A DNA stretch of 64,000 nt, from the NCBI GenBank assembly GCA_019614645.1, contig JABWDB010000009.1:4321501-4385500 (forward strand), read 5' to 3'. The number at the start of each line of letters is the position of its first letter. Position 1 is the first letter of the stretch. Positions 23,918 through 36,689 of this stretch are shown piece by piece. Below the pieces are notes generated by a model that saw only the letters and a list, made by a program, of their open reading frames with translations, was not told the origin of the DNA and searched no databases. A program made the translations under genes and the position numbers. The DNA is from Stratiolaelaps scimitus. Taxonomy: Eukaryota > Arthropoda > Arachnida > Mesostigmata > Laelapidae.

Positions 23918-25441
23918 GTCACATAGAAGTTGTAGAAGACCTATCCCACATCTAACCTAAGTAACCGATGAGGGCATCAATGGGGACTCTGATAGAACGG
24001 TCCGTGTCGTAGAGAGCAAATTTATATAACCAATGTATCATGTCTTGCAAATGATCAAATTCGATTTATTAGATATTAGTCATTGTGAAGTATTTTGTAA
24101 AAGGAAAGATTGAGCTCGGCACGTTGGCCACGAACGAACAACGTGCTATCATTGAGACGAAGGCAATATAATAATTAGCTACGAATTATAGAAATTCGTA
24201 GTTTCGAATAACAACTTTGCGGTTTGGTCTCAACGCGGTAATGTTTTTCGTCCTTGACACTCGTTTGTTCGTGACATTTAGCGAGAATAGTTACAACAAA
24301 CATTTTCTTGATTTCTACAAAATTAAGAAGACGATTCCGAGTTGATGTTGTAAGCGCTCTATTGACTCTGCCCTCTTGCGCTTTCTCCAGTCGTACGTAC
24401 ATCGCTATTTTCTCCGTATTTTCCTTGCGTATACTATAGTGTCTGTAGACGACGTGGCGTGGCGCGGTTTCGCAAACATACATACGTACCTCGAAAGTAA
24501 TTTTCTCTCTAGTGCATTAAGACGTACGGCAATGCTCTGTATGCCGTCTAACCATTGAGGGCAGTAGCACTGCAAAAGCAAGTGAAGGAGCCGCCACAAC
24601 CGGCCTGCCCCTGAAAGATCCCTCACACAGATGCGCGAGACGGAGAACGCTGCGAGTTGCAGCTAGTCCAGCGACCACCCTCCCGGCAAAACTACGACCG
24701 CCGACCGGAAACCGCCCGAATAACTCCGTCCCAATCGGTCGCTTGATGGCGTTTCCATCTTCATTTCGAATTGTTGGTGCTGCTCGTTGCTGCACCCCCA
24801 CTGGCCAGCTGCACCCCCGGAGAGGCAGCTTCCTCAACCTCGCTTGACCATCGTGCAGGCCTCCTCTTCGCACGGCCACCTGTAGATGGTGACTGACTCC
24901 AAATGAGTTTCTGCTGTCAGCAGCGATGCCTGTAGCGAAGCAATCTCTCGGCACCCATGGCGCTCAAGAGAAATAAACCGCTATTTGAGTTTGAGACGGC
25001 AACCTCATTAAAATGTGCTGCAGTCACTGGATTTTGTTTCGGCCACAATCGTCGGATCCGTGAAAAAGCCCCCGACTGTTCCTCGGCAAATACAGGCTCA
25101 ACGGACAAACGCTGCACAATGTGTACACTATATCAGTAGAGGCAATAGACGTAGCAATCGTGGGAAGTGTTCAAGGTGTTGACAAAAAATTCCGTTGATT
25201 GTCCCTTCTGCTCCTCAGCATCCAGCTTGCCTCCATCTTTAGTATCTAGCCAAAGATCTCTCGGATTGTCTCTTGCCGAATGTCAGTATTATGTTTGCAT
25301 ACGACAAACACACATTTCCGACGACCTCAACTTTCATTCACGCATGGCATGACTTACTTGCGAAATTGCTGTTTCACAATGATTGAGTTCTCGCAAAAAA
25401 AAATTGTAAATAGTCAGCTCACAGCTATAAGACCAACGACA
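23918..25441. other. No gene recognised
   Basis: The GC-richer stretch at 24517-24954 gives a 145-codon minus frame without recognisable motifs. I treat it as compositional. Confidence 0.5.
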
Positions 25442-25580
25442 TAATGTATAATAGATCGCAGTTTAACGCAGTAATGTATGATATATCGCAGTTTAGCGCA
25501 GTACGGTATAATATATCGCAGTTTAACGCAGTAATGTATAATATATCGCAGTTTAACGCAGTAATATATAATATATCGCA
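25442..25580. repeat. Tandem repeat, 30-bp unit, about 4.6 copies
   Basis: Units start at 25442, 25472, 25502, 25532 and 25562 (partial). Each resembles TAATGTATAATATATCGCAG plus TTTAACGCAG, with one to four changes between units. On the minus strand the 30-bp period keeps a frame open and yields a repeated CVKLRYIIHY-like peptide, which is a by-product of the repeat. Confidence 0.95.
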
Positions 25581-26219
25581 CATTCAAAACGTTCTGTACA
25601 GACAATGCCGAGGTGCGTGAATTGTATCCTGGGTCTCTCTCTTTCTCTCTCTTTCTCCGGTAGCAATAGCGGCTAGCGGGAGATCGAACCGCGGTTGGAA
25701 TGGCGGTTTGTTGTGATTTGTTAACTACATCGCTGCATATGATATATGTACAACTTGATCCCTTGTGCTTGAACCCGTCAACGATATTAAATAATACAAT
25801 GGATTTTTCAGGCTGTGCAATGAATTCGTACAGACGTTCAATTGTTGATCAACAGCTCCAGGATATAAGGGCAGTACTGCATCATGCCGGGGGAGGTCTT
25901 CTGAATGAGAACGGGAAGTTGTTTCTGATCAGCCGACAATGACCACTATGCGATCACAGATCTCACCACCTGACCTGTCACCATCTGCTAGAGTGATGCA
26001 GCTGCTGGTACGTATTTCGTTAGTCGATTGCTTAGGAACGGTTATACGGGTTATTCGACGTAGGTGAAACAATAGCTCATCATCGCCAGTCAGTTTTACG
26101 ATAAAGGTTGGACCATGCTGAGTTCAACAACATTTTCCACTTTGAATGATTAGACTGGTTGGAAATAACGAGCCCGTTGAACGAACGTCGTGCCAATAAT
26201 AACAAAGAACGCACTTTAA

Positions 26220-26221
<2 letters not shown>

Positions 26222-26260
<39 letters not shown>
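26222..26260. repeat. (TA)n microsatellite
   Basis: About 20 TA units. Confidence 0.95.
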
Positions 26261-26263
<3 letters not shown>

Positions 26264-29200
26264 GCACGTAAGAGCTAGTGCAATGTCTAAAGGACGTGAC
26301 CCCGCTGTCAGTTTAGAGGGCGCTATGACTCGCCCTTCATTGACAGGGCAATTGCATTTGACAGCGACGCATTAATAAGGCTATCAACTGCGCCATATAC
26401 AAACAAAGTCACGCGGCGTTCTGTGGTGGTTATTATGCCCCATGCTTATCACAAAACTTCTAACAGGATCAAAAATTCTAGGAGACACTCAAACACTTCG
26501 TTGTCAATGTCACTTCAGCCTTTTGTTCGTCCTGTCCAAAGTTAGACATTTGTTGCGTTCGGGAATGTCGCCAAATAGTATTATTTCAATCACAATTTTT
26601 TGATTAATTAATTATATTCGAGCTACATTTTTTTCTCGACGCACGTTATTCTAGAGACATCAGCCATTGTGTGGCATTTAATTTTGTTTGACGGGCGCCC
26701 TTCATCATTGACAAATCGACAAAAACCAATAATCATAATCATTAGTTCTTGCTCTTGTACCTCGCGATTAAATAGTGAATATCCCATCTGTCCCCTGTTC
26801 CTCTTCCGCGCGTCTTTAAAGATCGATGAGTTCAATTCAATGGCCGTATATAATGGTCCCCTTGTGGGCACATTCAACCCGCATACTCCATAAATATTCG
26901 TTACGGACAACTTCATCACCGTGCGGCTATTTTAGCTAAGCGTAGTTGTACCGCTTGCTGTGTGGCCCCGTAATCGTTGAATTTACGGAACCATGGATAT
27001 GTTCATGGTTCGAGCTCTTATTAACCAATGTCAGGTTAAAAAATTGATTTATAGCCCTAGTGTTTCGGCGTTGATAAATAAATTCGCTCTCCACCCAGCT
27101 GTTGGTGCGTCGATTGCATTCGGACGGAGGTGTCGACACATTCACGTGTATACGTGCGTCATCCCTTTAGACAATATCATCTGGCTTGCACTGTCATCGT
27201 GAACACGTATCGTTTCTTCTGCTTCTTCTTCGTGACAAACTTCTCGAGTGCTCATTGGCGTATGCGTCATCGAAGTACTCAATGCTTTAAAGAAATCAGT
27301 TGCCTAAGTTGCTCGATTGACATACACGATAGCACCATGCTTTCTCATCAGCCTGTGCATGACGGATGGTAAAGGCATAGCCTTCGTCTCGGGTCTTTAC
27401 TAAGTGGCCGGTTTCGTCCATGTGCTGGGGGCTACTATCAACAGCCAGGCGGGTATGTATTCGCACTGAAAACGGTAATAACGGCCGTTGTGGGACTGGT
27501 GGCCTCTCGATAAGAGGGACCGTAGCACGATCGACTCGGAGCCGCGACGGCGGCGTCACTGGCTGTACTGACGCACTATGGAGATCTACGCCGGCTATCG
27601 ACGCCTATATCATCTTTCGGGATCATGGTTCTCCGCCGTCACGTACATTTGCAGTCTCGCACGGCGAGCCGGAAGTCATAGACGGACCAATTAGGTGTAA
27701 AAGAGACCCGCCCGAACTAGGAGACCCACGTGAATGATCTCGGATGTCCTCTCGTGGTGCCCCACCGTGTGGGACCTGCTGTCCTCTGGTCTCGCCTGCA
27801 AATGTGGCGAATAGGAGCAGGGAACAAAGGCCAGAGACGATTCTTCTACAGGATAATGCAGTGGGCGATAATGGGTGAGGATAGGAAGGCTGCTGAACTG
27901 ATAGTGCCATCTTATGAGCGTGCAAGATGAGCATGCTCGCACTATTTTTTTGCGGCTAACGATAGCTGAGGCCACTGCCTTCATCGCCAGGGGTGTATGG
28001 AGTGATAACATTTTGCAATTGTGGTATCTGGATAGATCTATGTATCCACCTGAAGATCGAAACCAATAGATTTTGTTTAAGGTATTACATAATCCATCGA
28101 CATGATATTCGCGCTCGTGCTAGATATTATGCCCCGCATAGCGGAGTAACAAATCGACGTATTATATATGTGTACATATGACAAAGATCTTGAAGCCCCT
28201 GAATAAAAAAAAGCGCTTTGTCTAGAGTCTAGTTAGAGTTTAGTGACGTAGTATAATGAGGAGTGACACGCGTCGAGTAGTACATGTCGAGTTGTTCATT
28301 CACGAGTACGTCTTCAAAGGTTTCATACTCTACTGGAGGTGGTGGAGGTAGGCATGGGGATCATTGGGACGGTCTTGGCTGGTGCAGTTTCAAGGACTGT
28401 TCATCTCGTTCAAGTGACCCGATCCGATCCTCCCACGAACCGATGCGGCAGAAGGAATGGTTGAACGTGACCATGGTCAACTTTGGACACACGTACGCTG
28501 CCGAGTCATATTTCGGTGCGAGTTCTACGGATGTCTGTGGTTCTCCCCTATCGAGGCTTTGTATGGAAGGGCAAAGTTAAGATCTTGCACTGTCGTCACG
28601 TATCTGATTACGGACTCCGCTCGGTCGGTGCTACCTCATCATGTTATTCCCTTCAAAAGATTGACAGATACAAGTTGGCATCATAATTTGAAAATTTACT
28701 TGATTTGCAATCTCTTGTTGTTTCAGACTCACCAGGGATCACAGATCTTGCTCGAGAAAACGCATGCAGATTTAGCACGTCAGTGAAAGTCAGGCGTGAC
28801 TTGGTTAGCACGTTCTACAACTGCTAACGAATATAAACAATTTCATATTTCCATTGAGCGAGTGTTCTACGATTTACGGAGCACAAGAGCCTCTCATCAC
28901 TTTTTCTGATCCATCCCGTCATTCCTTACTCCGTGCTTGCCTAGATATTATTCAGTTTCTGTATACCATATATATACATATACATATAGTATTCTTTATG
29001 CAATCTACCTCCATATATAATACGTAACTCCGGGAAAATCATCCAGATTGGCCCAAAAAACATTTCTTTTCGCTTCTCTTGTAGGAGTCATTTTCATGTT
29101 ACCGTTTTTCCCCTACTGGACCGCTTTGTCGAGATCTCCGCACTCGTTGGCCCCCTGTCTACAACGAAGACTGTGATGACGCCCAATATGCCGATGTACG

Positions 29201-30888
29201 GAGAAGACATAAAAAAACGTCCACGGCTAACGAACGTAAAAAGATGCTCGGCCCTGTTATCGACCATCTGCTGACACTGCCCCGCATGCGCGTCTACACC
29301 AGCTGACGCTCAAGGAGCAAAAGTCATTTCTGCAGTCATCGTTGCTGCGGAGGACGTGTCATTGGCCAATCGAGCTGGGCGATTGTCCGCAGGGCGATAA
29401 TTTACGCGCGGACACAAACCGCATATTTGGCATAAAGGAGATCCAAAACAAAACACTTCGATGTTATGATATAATCGTGATCGCTCGCTAAGCGTGTACA
29501 TTTCTCAATACAATGGTCTGCAAAGTACCTCAGCCTAATGAACCCGAGCGATTACTCAACGTAGTGCTTTTCAGCGGGTTCGAAACTTTGAGGCGTGCGT
29601 CAGTTTAGTAGTTCTCAATGGATTATATTAATTGGAGAAAATATTCAACTGTCTGCAAGTCCGCTAATGCAAGGTGACAATTCAGCGCCGTATTCTTCTT
29701 GCCCAGAAGCGCTCCATTCTCAGGTGAAGTTTCCTGTTAAAGCGTTACACTATAACCCGTTCGTTTTACCGCACCTGATTAACTCCGTGGATGCTACGTG
29801 CCAAGAAAAAACGCTGCAAAAATCAGCTTAACGTTGCAATTACCAGACGTGGGTACCCCGTTATATATTTTACCTAAATGTTATCCGCCTTTAAGCGAAT
29901 GAGAGGCACATTGGCTATTGCGTGATCATCTACGTCTAGCATCAGTAGAAGAAAGGCGCACTCCACGTTCTGGTCATAGACCTCCAAGAGTATTTCCCCG
30001 TAAAGCTATGCCCTAAATGGGTTAGCCAAGTGGGTTTCACCCTGCATCTGCTCTGTCACTTGGAAGATAAGAGACCACCAGCACTCGCGTGGTATTCAGG
30101 CATTTGTTACCCACGTTTCTGTTTCTCCTGTTGCTCATGGTGCTGCTGCTGCTCCTGCTGCATCCTGCATCCTGCTCGAAGTCTCGTCGAAGTCCTCTCC
30201 GCCTGCTGGGTGGTTTAAAATTTATGAAATGGCCGCAGCGGTTCCATTAGTAGAAAGGCTTTGAACGAATGTGTGTGTGGCGTCTATCTTTCTGTTCATG
30301 TGTGTTCATGTGAGGCTGTATACGCAAGCTGGTGCAGCTGGGTGAAACCTCCGTCCGAGTGTCACCTAGCTATAAATATAAGTGTGTGTGCGTGTGTTGT
30401 GTGCGTGTACCGCTTATGCTAGAAAAATAGTCATTAGACGGAAGAAGCTTCCTCGAAGACTCGTGTAACTGAGACCACGAAAACTATGTCAGCGTCTCGA
30501 ACGCTGGAAACGTTAACTGCTCCAACTTTTTTTTGAAGCCTTATCACAGCCGTAGCCAGTTGTGCATACGGTGTTGAGGACGAGCCAACTGTTGACACTA
30601 ATGCGCTGGCTGTGAGGCGTCGAGTCTGAACAGTGAGCTTGTCATCATGATCATTGGCAGGCGGTCAGACCGTAGTGCAGACCGCTTTTTCCCTCTTGGC
30701 TAAGGCGCTTTTGGACTGGGCCTGTTTCTCTCATTAGGACCGAGCTGCCGAGAACCGCCAAACAGCGACAACCAATTAGACGCGGACGAGTCGCGCCATT
30801 CGAAAACACCCGTTCTCGTCGCCATGTCCATACTACCACTACGCTGCCGGAGTTCCCGAGCGCTTAGAGCTTACGTTCTCAATTCTGT

Positions 30889-30924
30889 TTGTGTGTGTGT
30901 GCGTGAGAGTGTGTGTGTGTGTGT
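30889..30924. repeat. (GT)n microsatellite
   Basis: GT repeat interrupted by GCGTGAGA. Confidence 0.9.
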
Positions 30925-31430
30925 TCAGTAATTAGAAAAGAAAAGAAAAGAACAAGCAGAAATGGCTGGCGGGTCCTTCCCCGACGCCGACCCGGTAGCT
31001 TCTGCCATCACCATAATCAGCCCGAGAAGAAGCTGTACAAGCAGACCCAAGGCGGCCACCCCAATTCAATGGCACGGTCGGGACGCAGGCACTTGTCTTC
31101 AAATAAGCTCGTCGATGGCCCGCTAGGACAACAAACAAAATTCGCTTCGTTAGCAATGGCCGAGTATGCAGCAACAACAACGACAGAGACGCTGTCACGT
31201 TTGAACAAAGCGGTAAGGCACCTCACCACGTGCGGCATTTTCTCATCTCCTTTTGTTGTACTTGCTGAAAATATTCAGCCACATCATTAGAACTTGTTAA
31301 TACTTTGAAACACAAGGCTCTAGCTATGGAGCGATGGTAAATTCATTGCGTGTACTACCGAGTGAGCAGACGATTTGGGACGAAATGTAGATAAGCAACA
31401 AGTTTAGAGAGTTAATTGAAAATAAATATA

Positions 31431-31779
31431 TTAGGTTGACCCAAAAACAATGAGACTCCTATCGTCTTGCGCCGAATTCTTATTCTCGGCCGGTTTGAAT
31501 TCAAATTTGGCGGGTAGTGAGACACAACAATTAGCAAGCAGGCGGCGCAAAGACGCTAGCATTCGGTTTTCGTTGGACGTTCGAAATGGCAACCGGTGGA
31601 CCAGGTCCCTCAGACTTGCATTCTCAGAAGAAAAGTGTCAGGTTTATGTTTCAAGAGAAGAAATGTCCTATTGAAATAAATTCCTACCTCTAGCTCACAC
31701 TAAGAATCTTTGTTTTAACTTACTTAGTTTAGCCGATATTGAAATTTATACGTGGCTCATTATTTTTGGGTCAACCTAA
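31431..31779 (+). mobile_element. Internally deleted mariner (MITE-like), 349 bp
   Basis: The ends are inverted repeats beginning TTAGGTTGACCCAAAAA, matching at 23 of 24 positions, and are flanked by TA on both sides (31429-31430 and 31780-31781). TA target duplication is the mariner signature. The last 90 bp match the 3' end of the transposase relic at 23133-23220. Inside, an ATG at 31586 opens a 35-codon frame (MATGGPGPSDLHSQKKSV...), plausibly the first codons of the transposase. It runs in frame into YL-stop at 31691-31693, the counterpart of the transposase stop. The element therefore looks like an autonomous mariner that lost nearly all of its coding region. Confidence 0.9.
31586..31693 (+). 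pseudogene. Residual mariner transposase mini-frame
   Basis: Thirty-five codons inside the deleted mariner. The start would be the transposase ATG, and the final YL-stop aligns with the end of the relic at 23212. Nothing catalytic remains; a function for the peptide is unlikely. Confidence 0.5.
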
Positions 31780-31880
31780 TATATTTGGTAAGTGTTGGAA
31801 ATGTGAATATTGTTCACTGCCGATGCTTCTATATAAAGTTACAGCAGAACGTATGCACGACTACACATATAATGAAAATT

Positions 31881-32091
31881 TATTCAAACATACAATAATT
31901 AGGAATTCTTTGGAGGGGATTAGTTGGAGACCGGGACTGAGGCCGATATTGTCCCAAGGAAGGCGATGGCATTGCCTCTCTGCACAGCGAGGGAGAGGCG
32001 TTGCAGAAGGGAAGATCCTGCGCGCTTGTCCCTTGTGGCGCGGATCAGCCTATGGTAGACCTCTTCGAGGAAGTTCGCAATGAGGGGCACG
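31881..32091 (-). mobile_element. 5'-truncated copy of the RLE retrotransposon
   Basis: On the minus strand this runs closely parallel to 1340-1550, from the NFLEG/YHRLIRAT coding segment through AGSFLLQRLSLAVQRGNAIAFLGT to the terminus TGTATGTTTGAATAAA. It stays in one frame to a stop shortly after FLGT, with no long C run. It is the closest relative in the window to the left-edge element. Confidence 0.9.
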
Positions 32092-32811
32092 ACTTGATAT
32101 ACAGCATAGATATTATAGATAGGCGCGTATAGAATATTGTAGTTTGAGTAATATTCTATCCTAATACTCGGACTCTTCAGTTCAAACGAAAAGTAAACCC
32201 AGCAAACCAGCTGGTACCCTTAAATCTTATAGAGAGAGAGGGGGCTGAGTGTTTAAGGATAGGCTTCGAGGGCCTATGGGCGGCCCAGTTTAATGTAAGA
32301 AGGGCCACTCGGTTTAATGTAAGAAGGTACTGTGCATATCGAGTCCCTCTGTCGTACCCCATCTTCACTCTGCCTAGAACCCAAGGTGTGTTTTCCTTTC
32401 TTAAGAGCGAAGCAAGAACCTGAGCTAGAAGACCAACAAAAAACTCAATAGTAAGTATTCCAGATATACAATAGGTAAACGGAGTCGAACTGAGGCCTCA
32501 ATCAACGATCCATGCTATGGCCAATGATGTTAAATAACAGTCAATTCGAGCCACAGGCTCCGAAAGCTACTTTCACGCTCTATAGTATCATATTCCATCA
32601 TTGTCCTCAAACGTCGCGGCGAATTTGCCAGCAAACAATCAAACAATGACACAAGCTGTATACAGCGCAATTCAAACACCCTATGTATTCAAACGTATAT
32701 GTTATTTTACGGGGCTCAAAATGATATTTTATGATATTTGCCACTGACAAACAAGTATGATTACAAAGACAAACAGCTCACAACTGATATCGCATCAGGC
32801 TTCGCCTTGCC
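32092..32811. other. No gene recognised
   Basis: The only structure noticed is a short tandem copy of GTTTAATGTAAGAAGG at 32288-32303 and 32312-32327. Confidence 0.5.
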
Positions 32812-32972
32812 AATATTATGAAATTCCTGACCAGGCGTAAGGCAGAGAATAAGCAAAGGTGGCCCCGACAGATCCTCATAGTAATACCTAAAAAAGGTTA
32901 AGATCTAAGGCCTGTCAGATAGGGGGACAGATGAGGGTCAGCTCGAAAAAAACAGTAATATTATGAAATTCC
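32812..32972 (+). mobile_element. SINE family B copy with perfect 16-bp target duplication
   Basis: The insertion at 32828-32956 (129 bp) is bounded by identical copies of AATATTATGAAATTCC at 32812-32827 and 32957-32972. It begins TGACCAGGCGTAAGGCAGAG and contains GCAAAGGTGGCCCCGACAG and GGCCTGTCAGATAGGGGGAC. It ends GGGTCAGCTCGAAAAAAACAGT. An exact target duplication suggests this is the most recent of the three copies. Confidence 0.88.
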
Positions 32973-33593
32973 GCCTGGGAGAAGACTATCAAATTCCGTC
33001 GCATTGAATTCGAGCAAAAACTGGGCATTTCGAATCTACAATGTTCTCTTTGCGTCCTTTTTTTTTATAAACGCACAGACAAACAACGTATGTGTTAGAC
33101 GTGCACTTGGTGTGGGCAGAGGGGCGGGGCTGTAATCGACAATCGAAATTGATATATCGTTAATTCTGGCAGCAAACGCTAGATATCGACCTCCCGAGGT
33201 TACGGGTTAATTAATAACTACGGTTTTGACCATCGTCGATCGCCGAAGATTAATCAGCAACTAATGGAACTAGCGGCATAAATTAGCAGCGTAGAGGAAC
33301 AAACTGCTTTAATGGTCGTAGTGTTACGGTGCCCCTTAATCGATACGGGGTAATACCATCGAAAAATAGCTGGTTAAAACATATTCTGATAAGGCTTCTT
33401 TTTTTTTGGTACATATATCCCTGTGGTTGTTCACTCATTTTATACGGCAACTCTGCGACCTGATTAATTCCGCAAGTGACTGGTGATGGACAAGGCGCCG
33501 ACCTAGTCAACAAGGACAAAGCCTCTAACCCTCGAAGGTTCGGAGGCCTGAACGGGAAACCAAGCGTATATTTCCTAATTCGTACATGCGATT
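32973..33593. other. No gene recognised
   Basis: Nothing recognisable on either strand. Confidence 0.5.
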
Positions 33594-34369
33594 ATGTATG
33601 TATTATTGAATCATATTTATATATATATATGTATTATTGAATCATATTTATATATATATATGTATTATTGAATCATATTTATATATATATATGTATTATT
33701 GAATCATATTTATATATATATGTATTATTGAATCATATTTATATATATATATGTATTATTGAATCATATTTATATATATATATGTATTATTGAATCATAT
33801 TTATATATATATATGTATTATTGAATCATATTTATATATATATATGTATTATTGAATCATATTTATATATATATGTATTATTGAATCATATTTATATATA
33901 TATGTATTATTGAATCATATTTATATATATATGTATTATTGAATCATATTTATATATATATATGTATTATTGAATCATATTTATATATATATGTATTATT
34001 GAATCATATTTATATATATATGTATTATTGAATCATATTTATATATATATATGTATTATTGAATCATATTTATATATATATATGTATTATTGAATCATAT
34101 TTATATATATATATGTATTATTGAATCATATTTATATATATATATGTATTATTGAATCATATTTATATATATATGTATTATTGAATCATATTTATATATA
34201 TATGTATTATTGAATCATATTTATATATATATGTATTATTGAATCATATTTATATATATATATGTATTATTGAATCATATTTATATATATATGTATTATT
34301 GAATCATATTTATATATTTATGTATTATTGAATCATATTTATATATTTATGTATTATTGAATCATATTT
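33594..34369. repeat. AT-rich minisatellite, 26 units of 28-34 bp
   Basis: Every unit contains TGTATTATTGAATCATATTT followed by a (TA)n spacer of variable length; the last two units have a TATATTTA variant. Two adjacent 300-bp blocks, 33721-34020 and 34021-34320, are identical except at 34318. This higher-order copy covers ten units. Units with the same spacer length fall in the same order in both blocks, so the duplication copied a block and not single units. Confidence 0.97.
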
Positions 34370-35167
34370 TTCCAACTAGTAAAAGTGGCAGACGCCTTGC
34401 TTGTATACGGAGAGCTTAATAATCGGATTATGTGTTTTTTTTATTAGCAGAACAGCATGGAGCACGAGATTTTTAATCAACCACATACACAAAACGATCG
34501 ATTAGTTCTTAAGTTTGCGTGCACCGCCCGCAACAGCTGCACGACAAGCCAGTCGTGTAGTCGACTGAAATTGCAAATTCTCTCGCTCGGAAGCCTCCAT
34601 CGTAGAGCAGAACAACCAGACTTATTGTCTGGTTCAGTTGGGCAAAAATAGTAATCGAAGTTATACCTGTATGTCGGAAGCGATCGAATATATTAGCCAA
34701 CGAAATCTCTACTGACTGGTGTGTAAATCTTCATTTTTGCATCGGTCCAGTTTTGCAGAGACTAGAAATCGCTTCCAAAGGTTACTACCAGTATTTGCCA
34801 GGATAAGCAAAGAGAAAGAACCACAGTCGCCACACAGCCACAACAACAACAATAGCGATAATTTGCCCACAATCATCGTGGCAAAAGCGAGCTTGGCATA
34901 CAATGACTTAGAGAACGCTGGCTTCACTCTCGAAGTTGGGACGCCAAATACAGCTTGTAACGAATGAAACCACGTTCGGCTGATAATTTCTCTTGTCACA
35001 GGCTGTGAATCTCTCTACTCACACAGGGTCATGTGAGCTCTTCTATTTCTAATAGCCAAATAGACGCATGTCTATGAAGTCATATAATTAATCACATATG
35101 ATATATAGTAATAATAATATATATTGGAACGTTTTATTGTATGTCGGATACTAATTATGATTTTGCG
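34370..35167. other. No gene recognised
   Basis: Overlapping frames at 34709-34999 on both strands carry no recognisable motif. Confidence 0.5.
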
Positions 35168-35697
35168 TCTTAAAATATACAATAATTAGAGGAGCAGTTG
35201 GGGACAGAGTGCCAGCCCGAGGCCGCCGTGGTCCCAAGGGAGGCGATGGCACGGCCTCTTTGGCTCACAGCGAGGGAAAGGCGCTACAGAAGGAAAGATC
35301 CTGTGGGCTTGTCCCCGGTTTCGCGAATCAGCCTGTGGTAGACTCCTTCGAGGAAATTAGCAGTGAGGGGGCTGTGGACTCTGCCGCCTAGGGTTTCCAA
35401 GTGAAGAGGGAAAAAAGGTGAGTTGCCTGAAACGCGGCGTACTTACGTAGCTTAGGCAGCTTCGCACAGGATACCGTGTAACCGGGGGTGGTTGCACATT
35501 GGTCGACATCGGAGGCTGCGCGAGTGTCAAAGCGAGGTGGTGGCCTCGTTGGAAGGGGATGACGGTAGGAGCTGCAGAGCGGTACCCACGCGAGGTATAG
35601 CGTCGAGGCCCTGGGGCTCCCTTTTGCACGGGATACCGGCAGAGCGGAGGGCCCTCATGAGCGAGTCATTTAGCACGCGCGACCGACGCCACGCATG
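35168..35697 (-). mobile_element. 5'-truncated copy of the RLE retrotransposon (longest fragment)
   Basis: On the minus strand it aligns with about 1010-1550, starting just before the RPDG endonuclease motif and ending ATTATTGTATATTTTAAG. The coding part is broken by frameshifts; recognisable pieces are the TVIPFQRGHHL counterpart and the stretch preceding FLEG. The breakpoint at the head is close to that of the copy at 14951-15386. Confidence 0.88.
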
Positions 35698-36689
35698 AGT
35701 GATATTCCGTTGTGGCCATCCGACTCGACATTGTATAATTAGTTAGTTCGGTCGCTACTATCGTTTCATTAAACGCTATCGGATGCCAAACTAAGGACGC
35801 ATGTACGATTGTCTATAAACAATAGTGGAGCAATCTTTCAGCTACATTGTGATCGCCCCTTAATGGATTCGGTCCTACTAAACAGTTTCGATTTGCACGT
35901 GCTCAATGGACACATGGGACCAACATGGGCCAGGGATTAGGTCACCGAGCATCCCCGGACAGGACCCCGACACGGAAACCAAAGTAGTCGTAGGAGACAA
36001 AGGCACCCGACTACAGAACACTAGCAGGAGCAGTTACACGCCTTCCCTAGAGATCGAAGTAATGCCAAGCATGCCGACTCTTGGGAAGAGATCGACTCTC
36101 AGCAGAGGATGATTTTAGCAGGTAGAGGCGTTTTCTCATCCACGTCAAACCCCCTGTACTGGATCGGCCCACTTTTATAGAGATTGGAATGTCTCTCTGG
36201 TGGTGTCCGTGCGTTTGAGGACAATCTCCTCCTCTCAAAAAAATAGTGTTGCTTCGGATTTGGACAATCGTCGGATTTATGCAATTGACGAGCCGAATGC
36301 CCTGACAGAACGTGTCGTCCGTCTCATACACACGAACTGTATCAAAAGTGGAACTGAATACAGACAAGCCTCTAACGCTGCGAGAAGTTGCTGGGATCAG
36401 TGGTGTGCACCACCAAACTACTATATGATCGACTACCCCATGAAGGTCAGTTATGTGCACATAGTGGATATATGTATGCCGTATGATCTGAGCGATAAGA
36501 ACCTGGAGGGACGCATAGGTGTTTCGTTGTTCGAGATAACAATAAGCATCCTTGTTATTTTCCTTGTTATGAACGAAGCAACGTTCACCGGGTGATACAA
36601 TTGTCGCCCACTCTTCTAATTAAGTAAAACTCACTTAGCGGAATGGCAAAAAGACAAACACGAACATCATTTTTTTGGCAACTTCAATT
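35698..36689. other. No gene recognised apart from a short dispersed repeat
   Basis: Two opposing frames, 36047-36460 (-) and 36200-36595 (+), overlap the dispersed repeat at 36181-36243. The plus frame ends in a hydrophobic stretch, ITISILVIFLVMNEATF, but has no recognised domain. A 40-bp stretch at 36591-36630 resembles 50861-50902. Confidence 0.45.
36181..36243 (+). repeat. Dispersed 61-bp repeat, copy 2
   Basis: Matches 9474-9534 over its whole length with a handful of changes. In one frame it reads SGGVRAFEDNLLLSK. It may be a fragment of an unrecognised transposon. Confidence 0.6.

Larger units (their letters stand above)
25581..31430. other. No gene recognised; simple repeats
   Basis: Contains an AT tract at 26222-26260, GT-rich tracts at 30270-30400 and 30889-30924, and a CTG-rich patch at 30135-30170. 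The frame at 28457-28786 carries SPIEALYGRAK, faintly like the C-terminal NPIE motif of some DDE transposases, but this is too weak to call. Confidence 0.45.

Noticed and set aside
24517..24954. 145-codon minus-strand frame
   Set aside because: GC-rich composition explains its length and no domain is visible.
28457..28786. Possible DDE transposase C-terminus (SPIEALYGRAK)
   Set aside because: Only a few residues resemble the NPIE block, with no catalytic aspartates or inverted repeats nearby.
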